Below are positions 1 through 8,837 of a stretch of DNA of 64,000 bases, piece after piece. Source of the DNA: Candidatus Phycosocius spiralis (GTDB taxonomy: Bacteria > Pseudomonadota > Alphaproteobacteria > Caulobacterales > Aquidulcibacteraceae). The stretch covers positions 124,001 to 188,000 of the forward strand of contig NZ_BPFZ01000004.1 in NCBI RefSeq assembly GCF_030158815.1, given 5' to 3'. A program made the translations under genes and the position numbers. Within the stretch, counting starts at the first letter, position 1. Every line of letters begins with the position of its first letter. Under the pieces are notes generated by a model. The model did no database searches. It was not told the DNA's origin and was given only the letters and a program-made list of their open reading frames with translations.

Positions 1-1
1 A

Positions 2-353
2 GGCCTCGTGCGCCTTAAAATAGTGGGTCAGGCCGCATGGTGTAATCCACGTGGTACCCTACAAGGCGGGATCGTCACCGCGATGCTGGATGAAGCGATG
101 GCTTTTGCAGGCATGATTGCCGGTCAGTTTGCTTACGGTGTGCCAACTCTTGAATTAAAGACTGGTTCTCTCAGGCCCTGTCCACTAGGCCCCGTTGAAG
201 CGCATGGGCGGGTGGTGAAATGGGGCGGTAAGGCGGCGTTTTTTTGACGCCGAATTGTTTGATGGCGAAGGGCGGCTTGTGGCGCGTGCTAGCTCTACTG
301 TTGTACCAATCCCATTAGCTGCTGTCGCACTTTTTCCCCGGGTTGATGGCTGA
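2..353 (+). pseudogene. PaaI-type hotdog thioesterase, 3' part, frameshifted
   Basis: The reading frame enters from the left edge, so the true start is not visible. It encodes a hotdog-fold thioesterase core, with the typical GTLQGG turn followed by the MLDEAM helix seen in PaaI-like acyl-CoA thioesterases. After AAFF the frame hits TGA at 245-247, immediately behind a run of seven T. With one T removed, translation continues as DAELFDGEGRLVARASST and on to a stop at 351-353, which is the normal ending of this family. The gene is therefore broken by a one-base insertion, or the base is a homopolymer sequencing error. Substrate is unknown. Confidence 0.75.
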
Positions 354-398
354 GCGTTTCGACTTAGCGCGCGTTTTCGCCCTCGTTGTCAAGCGAGC

Positions 399-416
399 GG
401 ATGGCTCGAGCCATCC
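399..416. repeat. 18-bp perfect palindrome between convergent gene ends
   Basis: GGATGGCTCGAGCCATCC is fully self-complementary. It lies between the thioesterase end and the PIN gene end, which face each other. There is no T-tract on either side, so it is not a classic terminator. It may be a weak bidirectional terminator, a protein site or chance. Confidence 0.5.
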
Positions 417-438
417 ACTTCACCAAATTTATGCTCGT

Positions 439-897
439 TCAAAGCTCCAGGTCGCCTTGGTGCGGTGCTTCGGGCTGCCTGATTTTGAGCAATGGGGTAC
501 CCATTGAGCCACTTTTCTTGATGAGATCGACATCGAACGTTTCTAGCGCCTCAACTGAGAGGGAGATTGCAGTAGCCACATGAATTGCATCCTTAGGCTT
601 AACGCCAAAGTCCCAAACAAGCGTCTGAGCATCTTCACCTATCTTCCTAGTGACATTGTAAACCCTAATATACGAACGTTTGAAAAAACGTTGGACAATC
701 TGGGCCTTATCTTTAGAAACTCTTGTTTGTCCGCGCATCCAAAGGCACTCAGCCAGTGTCAAAGCAGATGTTATAATTAAAACTTCTCCACGCTCGGCAC
801 GCTTGATTACGCCTCCGCATTTTGCAGCTTTGCCGGGATCATTATTGAGCCACGCAAGAAAGGCATCACTGTCCCATTAGATGCGCTCTATACTCAT
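439..897 (-). pseudogene. PIN-domain protein (VapC-like), nonsense codon near start
   Basis: Read from the ATG at 897, the frame gives MSIERI, then TAA at 877-879, then an intact PIN domain starting WDSDAFLAWLNNDP. The family's acidic residues are all present: Asp in WDSD, Glu in TLAEC, Asp in PKDAIHVATA and Asp in FDVDL. PIN domains are metal-dependent RNases and often act as toxins. The expected residue at the stop is probably Tyr (TAC to TAA). The ATG overlaps the upstream gene's TGA as ATGA, so the two were translationally coupled. The next usable start, a TTG at 762, would omit the first catalytic Asp. The gene is probably inactive, unless the stop is a sequencing error. Confidence 0.75.
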
Positions 898-1637
898 GCC
901 GACGCCAATATCCCCCGGACGTCACGGGACGACGGCAACTCATCGTCTTCCGGTAACACGTCTATTTCACTCGTTTCGATGCTAACCGGCTGACCGTCAT
1001 GCCGATAATGTATCTTGCCAGTTAATTCGACACGTCGGCGAAAGCTAGAAAAAACGCGATCAATTAAACTCTCTGGGACCTTACAATTTATTATCTTAGG
1101 ATAAAGATAGTCCCTTATTCCCACCTTAAGCGAACCGTTTGTGTCTTTAATGGCTTCTAAGCGACCTTCAATGGTCCCAAAATCGAAATAATCGCTTTCA
1201 AGCGACTCCTTTATCGCTTTGGAGATCCCAACATTCACAGAAATTGGATGCTTACGAACCCAAATCTGTAGGCTTGGTGCTCTCTTCGATTTTTCACCAA
1301 TCTCCGACAACGCCTTTAAGTGGTTCACAGCCTTCTCGGTAAGTCCGGACCCGTGTATGTCGCCTCTAGTTAGGGCTTGCACACCGAAACTGGCCTTCTG
1401 GTAGATCATTGCGAGCCGCGAAGTAGAGGCGTTAGCAGACGGCTTAAGACCGACCAAACTAGAGCCTTCCTTGACCTTGACAGTCCAGTCTACAGCCGGC
1501 CCGTCCCCTTGTTGCGCTTCAGTGATCTCACGCACATAGCCAAAGAAATTGCGGACAGCCGTTAGGAATTCGTCTGGGGAAATATCCCCGCCGATATCAA
1601 GCGTCAGATCAGTCGGAACTTCTCCGAACTTCGCCAT
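894..1637 (-). CDS. Unknown protein paired with PIN gene, candidate antitoxin or partner
   Basis: This 247-residue soluble protein has no signal peptide or membrane segment. The N-terminal half, with a conserved-looking GSSLVGLKPS patch, is not recognised. The C-terminal part (about residues 150-245: FDFGTIEGRLEAI, then INCKVPESL, then RRRVELTGKIHYRHDGQPVSIE) looks like a small beta-barrel with an EGRL strand and a G-x-I/V-x-Y/R strand. From memory, similar proteins sit beside PIN genes in other bacteria; this is not checked. The ATG at 1637 follows an AGGATGGA ribosome site and is preferred over an upstream ATG at 1688. It ends in an ATGA overlap with the PIN gene. Base composition is more AT-rich than in the his genes next door, consistent with acquired DNA. 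Confidence 0.65.
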   Translation of the reverse strand: MAKFGEVPTDLTLDIGGDISPDEFLTAVRNFFGYVREITEAQQGDGPAVDWTVKVKEGSSLVGLKPSANASTSRLAMIYQKASFGVQALTRGDIHGSGLTEKAVNHLKALSEIGEKSKRAPSLQIWVRKHPISVNVGISKAIKESLESDYFDFGTIEGRLEAIKDTNGSLKVGIRDYLYPKIINCKVPESLIDRVFSSFRRRVELTGKIHYRHDGQPVSIETSEIDVLPEDDELPSSRDVRGILASA

Positions 1638-1871
1638 GCTTATTCCATCCTTTGATTGGATTCTACGTCGCACTTGCTTTGACGGCAAGGCCCTCAGGAG
1701 ATTATGTTAAAAAGTTGATTTGAGTGGGTGCAGTTTAGCCTCTTTTGTCAGGCAGTACGCGCTCCGTGTTATCCGCGTCCGCAATGCCCGGGCATGTAAT
1801 CATGTACAAGCAGAACTGAGGTTCGCTCGATGAGAGTGCGGGCGACAATTGCATAAAAGGCGGAAAGCTCT

Positions 1872-2570
1872 CTAAGCCAGCGCCAACCGATTAAGGAATT
1901 TTGCAGCGATTGCGCGCGTTTCATCATTCCAATCGGCTAATTTGGATCGCATCAAACAAGCCTCACTTTTGAGAATCAAGCCATCCTCCAGCACCTTCAA
2001 TGCATTGGCTTCTAGTGTTGCGCCAGAGGTCGTAATATCCACGATGGCCTCGGCAATGCCAGCGGCAGGCGCGCCTTCGGTTGCGCCTGCACTATCGATA
2101 ATCCGATAATCCCCGACATGGTGGTTGCGCATGAATTGGGCGGTGAGGCGGGTAAATTTTGTTGCAATGCGAAAGCGGCGTCCTGTTTGGCGGCGCATGT
2201 CGGTCGCAACTTCGCCAAGGTCTGCCATGGTTTCCACATCAATCCAGCCGTTTGGTACAGCAACAACGACATCCGCGCGGCCAAAACCCAAGCGCGCTTC
2301 GATACGGATCCGCGACGCAACATCGCTGGCGGCTTCTTGGACAATGTCTTCGCCCGTGATGCCCATTTCAATTTCGCCAGCTAAAAGGGCTTTTCCAATC
2401 TCAATGGCGGAAGCCAGACGGATTTGCACATCTTCAAAGCCCACCAATGTGGCGCTATAGCCACGTTCTCCCCCGGTTTGGCGCACCAGCAACCCACGAC
2501 TTGCCAGCCAAGCTTCGCATTGTTCTTTGAGGCGACCTTTGGATGGAATGGCCAAAGTAATCTGTGCCAT
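1872..2570 (-). CDS. hisG: ATP phosphoribosyltransferase, short (HisG-S) form
   Basis: This enzyme catalyses the first step of histidine synthesis, joining ATP and PRPP to give phosphoribosyl-ATP. The 232-residue protein starts MAQITLAIPSKGRLKE and has GITGEDIV (about 70-77) and the PRPP loop SAGATEGAPAAG near 160, followed by the ITTSGATL strand. It lacks the C-terminal regulatory ACT-like domain of long HisG, so it needs HisZ, which is encoded just upstream. The ATG is one base after the hisZ stop, so coupling is likely. An in-frame GTG at 2606 lies inside hisZ and is not favoured as the start. Confidence 0.95.
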   Translation of the reverse strand: MAQITLAIPSKGRLKEQCEAWLASRGLLVRQTGGERGYSATLVGFEDVQIRLASAIEIGKALLAGEIEMGITGEDIVQEAASDVASRIRIEARLGFGRADVVVAVPNGWIDVETMADLGEVATDMRRQTGRRFRIATKFTRLTAQFMRNHHVGDYRIIDSAGATEGAPAAGIAEAIVDITTSGATLEANALKVLEDGLILKSEACLMRSKLADWNDETRAIAAKFLNRLALA

Positions 2571-2571
2571 T

Positions 2572-3705
2572 TTAATACCTTCCAAATCGAGCCGGGCGGA
2601 CCACACATCCCACAGCGCGGGCTTGTATCCGCCCGCCTGAAATCACGCCAACCAAGGTATCATATCGCCCACCAGTTGCGACTGGCCGAGCAAAGCTCGC
2701 ATCCACGGAAAAATCAAAGGCCATGCCGTCATAATAGTCAAAAGCCTCAGGGCTTAGTGTTTCAAAATGCGCATGATCCAAGGCAATGGGCGCTTCTTGG
2801 CGGATCAGCTTGAGCCGCTCTGCCCAAGCTTCCCGCCACACCGATAAGTCCACTCCAAGCTTATGGGCCAAAGCCACCAATTCATCCAAACTGGCTTCAA
2901 GCGTGTCTTGGCTGCGCATCGCCACCAAACGCGCGAGGGTTTGAGCGGTTACCCCATCCAAAGGGGGTGCTAAGGCGCGCCGCGCGCGTGCACTCAATCG
3001 ATCGGCAACATGGCTTAACTGGCGCGCACCTGGCAAGGAAAATTGAGCGAGGGCAAGGACTTCGGCCACAGTGCTGCGCGCACGCGCCTGATCAAGCTCA
3101 ACAATCTTGCGTTCAAGCGCAGTGATTTCGCGCTTTGGGCCATTGCCACAGGCCTGATCCAAAACCCGTCGTAAGGCGCTTGCATGGTTTGCAACTTCGC
3201 TTAACGCCTCGCCCCAAGGGGCTCGAAGCGCCGCCTTGGCGATGATTTGGGGCAAAAGGCCGCCATCACATAGGCGAACATGAAGTTTGTTAAGGCCCGC
3301 AGCTTGGCAGGCCTCCCAAGCCGCCACGAATACCCCAACATCTGCTGCAATCGTATCGGCATCGCCAAACCGCTCAAGGCCGATCTGGGTGAATTCGGGT
3401 GGGCGATCTTCGCCGGGTTTTGGCGCGCGGAACACTTTACCTTCGCACGCCCAAGCCACTTCTTGATGATCATGGGTGGCGATCTGACAATAATGGAGTG
3501 CTGCTGGAATGGTAAGGTCAGCGCGCAAGCATAGCTCATCGCCTTGTGGGCCGGACGCAAAATAAAGCCTAGGGCGCAAATCTTCGCCCGCTAATTCTAA
3601 CACCAGCGCGGCAGGGAGCAGGGTTGGTAGCGCGACATCGTGTGCGCCACGCGCTTTAAGCGCAGCCCACGCCGCCTGAGTCACCTGATCGTGATCTAGC
3701 GGCAT
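2572..3705 (-). CDS. hisZ: ATP phosphoribosyltransferase regulatory subunit HisZ
   Basis: This 377-residue paralogue of histidyl-tRNA synthetase lacks tRNA-charging activity and serves as the regulatory partner of short HisG. Class II synthetase-like motifs are seen: LCLRADLTIPAA, the motif-2-like EVAWACEGKVFRAPK and EFTQIGLERFG, and late YYDGMAFDF and ATGGRYDTL segments. The preferred start is MPLDHDQ at 3705, overlapping the last codons of hisS by 10 bases in another frame. The longer reading to 3783 would lie deep inside hisS. The hisS-hisZ-hisG order keeps enzyme and regulator in fixed ratio. Confidence 0.93.
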   Translation of the reverse strand: MPLDHDQVTQAAWAALKARGAHDVALPTLLPAALVLELAGEDLRPRLYFASGPQGDELCLRADLTIPAALHYCQIATHDHQEVAWACEGKVFRAPKPGEDRPPEFTQIGLERFGDADTIAADVGVFVAAWEACQAAGLNKLHVRLCDGGLLPQIIAKAALRAPWGEALSEVANHASALRRVLDQACGNGPKREITALERKIVELDQARARSTVAEVLALAQFSLPGARQLSHVADRLSARARRALAPPLDGVTAQTLARLVAMRSQDTLEASLDELVALAHKLGVDLSVWREAWAERLKLIRQEAPIALDHAHFETLSPEAFDYYDGMAFDFSVDASFARPVATGGRYDTLVGVISGGRIQARAVGCVVRPARFGRY

Positions 3706-5183
3706 CGGGCCAGCATATCTTGCACAGCGATGACCAGATTGGCGCGCGGGACTTCGATTTGGGCTGGCCGTTCGCTGCGCCATGCCTGATTGGTTTCAAT
3801 CGACTGGGCCAATTGCGCCCCAAGATTGAGGTCTTTGAGTGTGACGACACCATTGGCGCGCTCTTCACTGCCTTCTAGCACTACTAAAGGCGATTGACGT
3901 CGATCCGCATATTTCAATTGTGCCTTCAAGCCAGATGTGCCCAAATACACTTCAGCGGCAATGCCAGCCCCGCGCAGTTCCCCTGCCATGCGCATATAGC
4001 CCGCAATCGCGTTTTGATCGAGGACGATGATCACGACCGGCCCCGCCAAGCTGGTTCGCTCTTGTCCTGTGGCGGCAAGGGCAGCCAACAGGCGCGAAAC
4101 ACCCAGAGAAAATCCCGTTGCAGGCGCACGTTCGCCGCGAAAGCGCATTACAAGATCATCATAGCGTCCACCTGAACCGATGGAGCCAAAGCGAACCTTT
4201 TGTCCTTTATCATCTATGGTCGGTACCAAAAGCTCCGCCTCAAAAACGGGGCCAGTGTAATATTCAAGCCCGCGCACAATTGCAGGATCAAAGAGCGCTT
4301 GATCCTCACCGACACCCAAGGCCTTGAGAGTCGCATCAATCGCGGCAAGCTCTTCAATGCCTTCTTGCCCCAAAGGTGTTACCCCAACCACCTGGCTTAA
4401 GGCATCAAGGGTTAAGGCGCGCGTGGTTTTTTGGGCGGCTGTGAATGCTAAAACTTGGGCGATGGCGGGGCTTGATAAACCTGCTCCCTTGGTGAAATCG
4501 CCCGATTCATCCTTGCGACCGTGTCCCAGCAAAAGCTCTACCCCTTCAGGGCCTAAGCGGTCCAACTTATCGACGGCACGCAGCACGCCAAGCCTTTTTT
4601 GGGTGTCTTCCAGATCAATTCCAATATGGGCTAAGAGACCATCGAGTAGTTTCCGGTTGGAGACATTGACGACATAATGTCCACGTTGCACACCGGCCGC
4701 TTCAATGGCTGCTGCGCCCATGGCGATCGCCTCCGCATCGGCTTCTGCGCGTGGCGAGCCGACACAATCGGCGTCGCACTGCCAAAATTCACGGTAGCGT
4801 CCGGGGCCAGGCTTCTCATTGCGCCAGACTGGCCCAGCCGCACAGCGGCGAAAAGGCTTGGTCAATCCATCCCAATGTTGTGCGACAAACCGAGCCAAAG
4901 GGGCAGTTAAGTCATAGCGCAAGCTCATCCATTGGCCGTCATCATCTTCAAGCGCAAACACCCCTTCATTGGGGCGGTCTTGATCGGGCAGAAATTTCCC
5001 AAGCGCATCGGCATATTCAAAGCTTGGGGTATCTAGGCGCTCATAGCCCCATAATTCATAGACCTGGAGGACCTTTTCAACCACGTCGCGCTCTGCTGCC
5101 AGTGTCTGTGCCCGCCGATCTAGGAATCCACGCGGCACGCGGGCGAGGGGGCGGTTCGGCGTCGCGTTTTTGGCTTTAGTCAT
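3696..5183 (-). CDS. hisS: Histidyl-tRNA synthetase
   Basis: This 495-residue class II aminoacyl-tRNA synthetase charges tRNA-His. Motif 1 is near residues 49-61. Motif 2 has VWRNEKPGPGRYREFWQCD (120-138). The histidine-specific RGLEYYTG is at 304-311, and motif 3 FSLGVSRLL follows at about 358-366. A C-terminal anticodon-binding domain (VVIIVLDQ to VVLEGSEE) is present. It is the first gene of the leftward hisS-hisZ-hisG operon. The 256 bases upstream, shared with the divergent OmpA-like gene, should hold its promoter; no clear box was seen. Confidence 0.95.
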   Translation of the reverse strand: MTKAKNATPNRPLARVPRGFLDRRAQTLAAERDVVEKVLQVYELWGYERLDTPSFEYADALGKFLPDQDRPNEGVFALEDDDGQWMSLRYDLTAPLARFVAQHWDGLTKPFRRCAAGPVWRNEKPGPGRYREFWQCDADCVGSPRAEADAEAIAMGAAAIEAAGVQRGHYVVNVSNRKLLDGLLAHIGIDLEDTQKRLGVLRAVDKLDRLGPEGVELLLGHGRKDESGDFTKGAGLSSPAIAQVLAFTAAQKTTRALTLDALSQVVGVTPLGQEGIEELAAIDATLKALGVGEDQALFDPAIVRGLEYYTGPVFEAELLVPTIDDKGQKVRFGSIGSGGRYDDLVMRFRGERAPATGFSLGVSRLLAALAATGQERTSLAGPVVIIVLDQNAIAGYMRMAGELRGAGIAAEVYLGTSGLKAQLKYADRRQSPLVVLEGSEERANGVVTLKDLNLGAQLAQSIETNQAWRSERPAQIEVPRANLVIAVQDMLARCR

Positions 5184-5439
5184 ACAAATGGCCCAAGGGA
5201 AGGATGGTCAATCAGGAGTGGAGCGCGTGTTTATCGTGCGAAGGGGTGCACGGCAATGATCGGCACCACAATCAAATCCCCAGCTTTCACACCCATTCAT
5301 GCCATAAACATAGATTAAATAGTGAAAACAAGGTGACAGCGGTTGCGACCATTGTTAGGGATGCTGGACCAAGTCTGCTTCGACCCAACATCGTTGCCTA
5401 TCGTCCTATATGATCTGAACCTACTAGGAAATGTGCGCC

Positions 5440-6246
5440 ATGAGCGGAAAATCACAACGCCGCCGGAAAAGCATGCATGTGTCACTTGCCATCGCTTCGG
5501 GTGTTTTAGCTTCCATTCTAGTTTTGGGCCTTAGCCTTGAACACACCATAAATGCAACAGGGCAATCCGCACTCATCGCCAAACAAGCCCCAAAAAATGT
5601 CGATTGGGTCGCATTTGCCCATGATGTTCTGACCAAAGAGAATAAAAACTTTATCTTAGTGGCTTTCAGGTCAGGGGTGCTCACATTGAGGGGCGACGTC
5701 CAAGAGATAGGCGAGCGTGCGCGCGCGATGAGCCTTGTTAAACAGGCGATCATGAAAGAAGAAACCCATGTTGGCCAAGTGTTGGCATTCGATAATCAGA
5801 TTACTTTGGCCGGCAAACGCCTTGATGACGCGCCAGACGCTGCCTCAACATTGGGGTCGCAGCCCACTTCACTGGCGTGCCAAACCGCATATGATACTTT
5901 ACTCGATGGCCGGGTGATTCAATTTGGTTCAGGCAGTGCTGTGCTATCAGAAGAGTCAAAGCCATTATTAAACGCTTTGGCCGATGTTGCCAAACGGTGT
6001 AAGACCTATTTGGTTGAATTGGGTGGCCATACCGATGCGCGTGGTGATGCAACCGCCAATCAAGCCCTCTCAGAACGTCGCGCACAATCGGTTGCGGATT
6101 ATTTAGTTACAAAATCGGTTCCCGCTAGTCTCTTAGAAGTCACCGGATATGGCGAAACCCGGCCCAAAGATACCCGCGACAATGCTAAAGCCCAAGCCAA
6201 AAACCGCCGCATTGAGTTTAAAATTAAACATGAAGTCAAACCATAA
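5440..6246 (+). CDS. OmpA/MotB-domain envelope protein with BON-like region
   Basis: This protein of about 268 residues has an N-terminal basic segment and hydrophobic stretch (LAIASGVLASILVLGLSL) that acts as a signal anchor. A BON-like stretch follows around FRSGVLTLRGDVQEIGERA, which suggests lipid or envelope contact. The C-terminal OmpA domain has ELGGHTDARGDATANQALSE, GYGETRP and AKNRRIEF, the peptidoglycan-binding signature. ATG 5440 lies about ten bases from AGGA; the ATG at 5431 has AGGA too close. The role is probably tethering to peptidoglycan in the periplasm. The exact function is not known. Confidence 0.85.
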   Translation: MSGKSQRRRKSMHVSLAIASGVLASILVLGLSLEHTINATGQSALIAKQAPKNVDWVAFAHDVLTKENKNFILVAFRSGVLTLRGDVQEIGERARAMSLVKQAIMKEETHVGQVLAFDNQITLAGKRLDDAPDAASTLGSQPTSLACQTAYDTLLDGRVIQFGSGSAVLSEESKPLLNALADVAKRCKTYLVELGGHTDARGDATANQALSERRAQSVADYLVTKSVPASLLEVTGYGETRPKDTRDNAKAQAKNRRIEFKIKHEVKP

Positions 6247-6267
6247 TGCTTCAACATCATCTAAGGA

Positions 6268-6849
6268 CTATGCCCTTGTAAGGCCTGGGACCCATTTCAC
6301 ATCGCCCGCACCATTGGCATTGGCGCGCCGTGCCGCCACAAACAACAAATCAGACAGGCGGTTGAGATAATGCAAAACGCAAGCCGATACAGTTTCGCCT
6401 TCGTTCTGCATCAGCAGTGCGACTTGGCGTTCCGCACGGCGAGTTACGGTGCGGCTCGTGTGGAGATAGGCACTAAGCGGCGCGCCCCCCGGCAAAACAA
6501 AGGAATTCAAAGGGGCCATGGTGGCATTCATTTCATCGATTTCAAGCTCAAGCCGTTCAACTTGATTTGGCAAAATACGCAACGCTTCCCAAGATACAGG
6601 TTTGCCCCGCTCTGGGGTGGCCAGATCAGCCCCTAAATCGAACAAATCATTTTGGATGCGCCCTAAAATCGCATCAAGGACAGTATCTGCGCCCACGTAT
6701 AGGCGGGCTACCCCAATCGTCGCATTAGCCTCATCCACGCTGCCATAGGCTTCAACGCGAGCATCAAACTTTGGAACCTTCTCTCCGGTGGCAAGGCTCG
6801 TTGTGCCGTCATCGCCCGTGCGGGTGTAAATTTTATTGAGTTTAACCAT
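6268..6849 (-). CDS. PduO-type cob(I)alamin adenosyltransferase
   Basis: This 193-residue trimeric ATP:cobalamin adenosyltransferase makes adenosylcobalamin from reduced cobalamin and ATP. The ATP-binding N-terminus has IYTRTGDDGTTSL, followed by YGSVDEANA and LFDLGADLATP. The C-terminus has the conserved RTVTRRAERQV and LNRLSDLLFVAAR helices. The start has AGGA nine bases upstream. It converges with the OmpA-like gene with a 21-base gap. No cobalamin riboswitch-like element was seen in the 120 bases upstream. In organisms that import B12 it works in salvage; no other cobalamin genes are in the window. Confidence 0.93.
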   Translation of the reverse strand: MVKLNKIYTRTGDDGTTSLATGEKVPKFDARVEAYGSVDEANATIGVARLYVGADTVLDAILGRIQNDLFDLGADLATPERGKPVSWEALRILPNQVERLELEIDEMNATMAPLNSFVLPGGAPLSAYLHTSRTVTRRAERQVALLMQNEGETVSACVLHYLNRLSDLLFVAARRANANGAGDVKWVPGLTRA

Positions 6850-6969
6850 GATGGGTCCTATGGAGCGAAGGAGTGTCTCATCGCTCTTTAGAGCTAGATG
6901 CGTTCAAGCACCACTGGTTAGAAGTAAACAATGCTCGAAATGACGACAGTTTGTGCTAAATGAGCTCTC

Positions 6970-7278
6970 ATGATCCATCCGTTCCGACTTTTATGCCTTT
7001 TTCTGGCGATTATCCTAACTGCCTTAATCGGCTGGGCCAGTTGGCGTGGTGATTTTGGGGCTGAGTTTGCCGCAATCACTGCCATGCCTTGGGGTCAAGT
7101 CTCGCTGGCTGACCTCTATATAGGTTTTTTCGTTTATGGATTGGCGGTGTGGCTGGTTGAAACGGATGTAAAGCAAAAACTGCTCTGGGTTTTACCCATT
7201 GTGGTTTTAGGCAATGCTTGGTCACTGATCTGGATCGTTGTGCGATGGCACAAAATTCGCGAAAGGCTTAAAGCTTAG
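6970..7278 (+). CDS. Small membrane protein, DUF1475-like
   Basis: This 102-residue protein has about three transmembrane segments: LLCLFLAIILTALIGWASW, LADLYIGFFVYGLAVWLV and LLWVLPIVVLGNAWSLIWIVV. The W-G-Q-V-S-L-A-D-L-Y-x-G-F motif resembles DUF1475/DUF2834-type proteins of unknown function. Its last bases overlap the end of hpt on the other strand by 11 bases. It stands alone on the plus strand between two leftward genes. Confidence 0.7.
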   Translation: MIHPFRLLCLFLAIILTALIGWASWRGDFGAEFAAITAMPWGQVSLADLYIGFFVYGLAVWLVETDVKQKLLWVLPIVVLGNAWSLIWIVVRWHKIRERLKA

Positions 7279-7792
7279 ACGCACATATATCGGGCAGGCC
7301 GCGGCCACCACCCGCATCATCAAGCCCATAACCAACAATAAAGCGGTTGGGCAAATCAAAGCCCAAAAAATCTGGAGGCGGCAAGGTTTTGGCCAGGGGT
7401 TTGCGTGCCAATAAGCAGGTTAAGACCTCTTTGGCCCCCTTGGTGGCCAGATAGCCTTTGGCAAATAAGATGGTACGTCCTGTATCATAGACATCATCAA
7501 CGAGTAGGATTTGGCACCCATTTATCGGCTTTTGTAGATCAGCCAGCACATGGATACGGCCAGTACTTTCCTGCCCATCACCATAGCTGGACAGCCATAA
7601 AAAATCTGTGCGCAGGACACGCCCTTGTTGTGCTAAGCCGCGTATTAGATCGGCCATGAAGATAAAAGCGCCCTGCAATAGACCAACGACAACGGCGTCT
7701 GGCTCCAGTTTTTCGGCAATTTGGCGAGACAATGCCACGATACGTTGATCAATTTGTTGGGCTGACACTATTACATCTAGGTTTGACTTCAT
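7268..7792 (-). CDS. hpt: Hypoxanthine (purine) phosphoribosyltransferase
   Basis: This 174-residue type I phosphoribosyltransferase salvages hypoxanthine or guanine with PRPP to IMP or GMP. The PRPP-binding signature ILLVDDVYDTGRT lies near residues 95-107. Also visible are LLQGAFIFMADL (substrate loop) and a C-terminal DLPNRFIVGYGLDD segment typical of HPRT. The start MKSNLD at 7792 is chosen; the longer frame to 7873 adds residues not found in the family. It overlaps the small membrane gene tail-to-tail. Confidence 0.92.
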   Translation of the reverse strand: MKSNLDVIVSAQQIDQRIVALSRQIAEKLEPDAVVVGLLQGAFIFMADLIRGLAQQGRVLRTDFLWLSSYGDGQESTGRIHVLADLQKPINGCQILLVDDVYDTGRTILFAKGYLATKGAKEVLTCLLARKPLAKTLPPPDFLGFDLPNRFIVGYGLDDAGGGRGLPDICASKL

Positions 7793-7937
7793 GCTCCAAA
7801 CGCCTCGCGGCTTTCTTCTTTGCAAAGAACTGTCAGCTGGAAGAAAAATCCCAAAATTGTCCAGACGCCCCAATTGATTTGATCGGGACTAAACAGGCTT
7901 GAGGGTGCATTCATTGTAAATTGACCGCATGATTTGA

Positions 7938-8771
7938 TCAGTACTTGGGAGTTGGCGCTTGTTTCTGTTCGTGTTTAGGGTCAGATTTTGACTTCTCAGG
8001 CGCTGGTTTGAATGTCGCAGATTCGGCCCGCGGTGGCGGTAGAAGCGTTGGTACAGGCCCCTTGCGTGGGGGTTCTGCAAAAACCAGTACTGCATTCAAA
8101 GGACCCCGAATAGGGTTGGTGCGGGCGCTTGAAAAACGGTGCGCTACGCCTGGTTGGAGAATTTCAACACCTGGATCAATCATCCAAGTCAATTGTTCAC
8201 GGCCAGTCGGATCAACCAATGACAGCCTTATATAGGGCACAAACTCTGGTCGTCGTGAAACTGATTTTAAAATCCCTTTAATTTCAATACGCGGTCCGCT
8301 GGCCTCTAAAGTGGTTGTGACAATCACCGATTGAATGTCCACACCATAAAGATTGGCCGGAACACCCAATTTAGCATAAAGGGTAGCGGTTTTGGGCCAT
8401 AAACGCACAATATCGCTACGATAAGTAATCGCCGTTACTATCGCGCCCGCCAACATGCAGGCTGCCAATAACCAAGGAATTGTGATTGCTATACTATTGA
8501 GCAGTTTGATTCGGCCTTGTGCCTTCCGCTTTGCAACTCCACTAGGTTCTGATCGCGCGGCTTGTTTTGCTTTTTCAGCGGCAGAAAGAAGTGCCGCTAG
8601 TTTGGCTTTAACTTCAGCTTTTGAAGGTTTTCCAGCGGGCACTTCTGGTATTGGTGGTTTTGCCCACCACTTTGTCCCGCACGCTGAACAACGCGTCGTG
8701 CGACCTGTAGGTGGAACAGCACTTTCAGCGACATTGTATCTCGCGTTACAAGTAGGACATATGAGTTGCAT
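7938..8771 (-). CDS. MJ0042-type zinc-ribbon membrane protein
   Basis: This 277-residue protein begins with a zinc ribbon: Cys5-x2-Cys8 and Cys28-x2-Cys31, in the MJ0042 arrangement. A charged linker follows, then one transmembrane helix around residues 90-115 and a DUF3426-like extracytoplasmic domain (GVDIQSVIVTTT, IEIKGILKSVS). The tail is rich in Pro, Lys and Gln. The gene is divergent from ftsE with a 66-base gap, an arrangement common in alphaproteobacteria. Function is unknown; it may sense or scaffold at the division envelope. Confidence 0.88.
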   Translation of the reverse strand: MQLICPTCNARYNVAESAVPPTGRTTRCSACGTKWWAKPPIPEVPAGKPSKAEVKAKLAALLSAAEKAKQAARSEPSGVAKRKAQGRIKLLNSIAITIPWLLAACMLAGAIVTAITYRSDIVRLWPKTATLYAKLGVPANLYGVDIQSVIVTTTLEASGPRIEIKGILKSVSRRPEFVPYIRLSLVDPTGREQLTWMIDPGVEILQPGVAHRFSSARTNPIRGPLNAVLVFAEPPRKGPVPTLLPPPRAESATFKPAPEKSKSDPKHEQKQAPTPKY

Positions 8772-8837
8772 GTAGTTGTCAAATCACCTGGCTGGCGCAA
8801 TGCTAAAAAAGCGCTTATTTGCAATCAGAGTCTACTC

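Noticed and set aside
5184-5439. Riboswitch or attenuator before hisS
   Set aside because: No His-rich leader peptide or terminator hairpin was seen.
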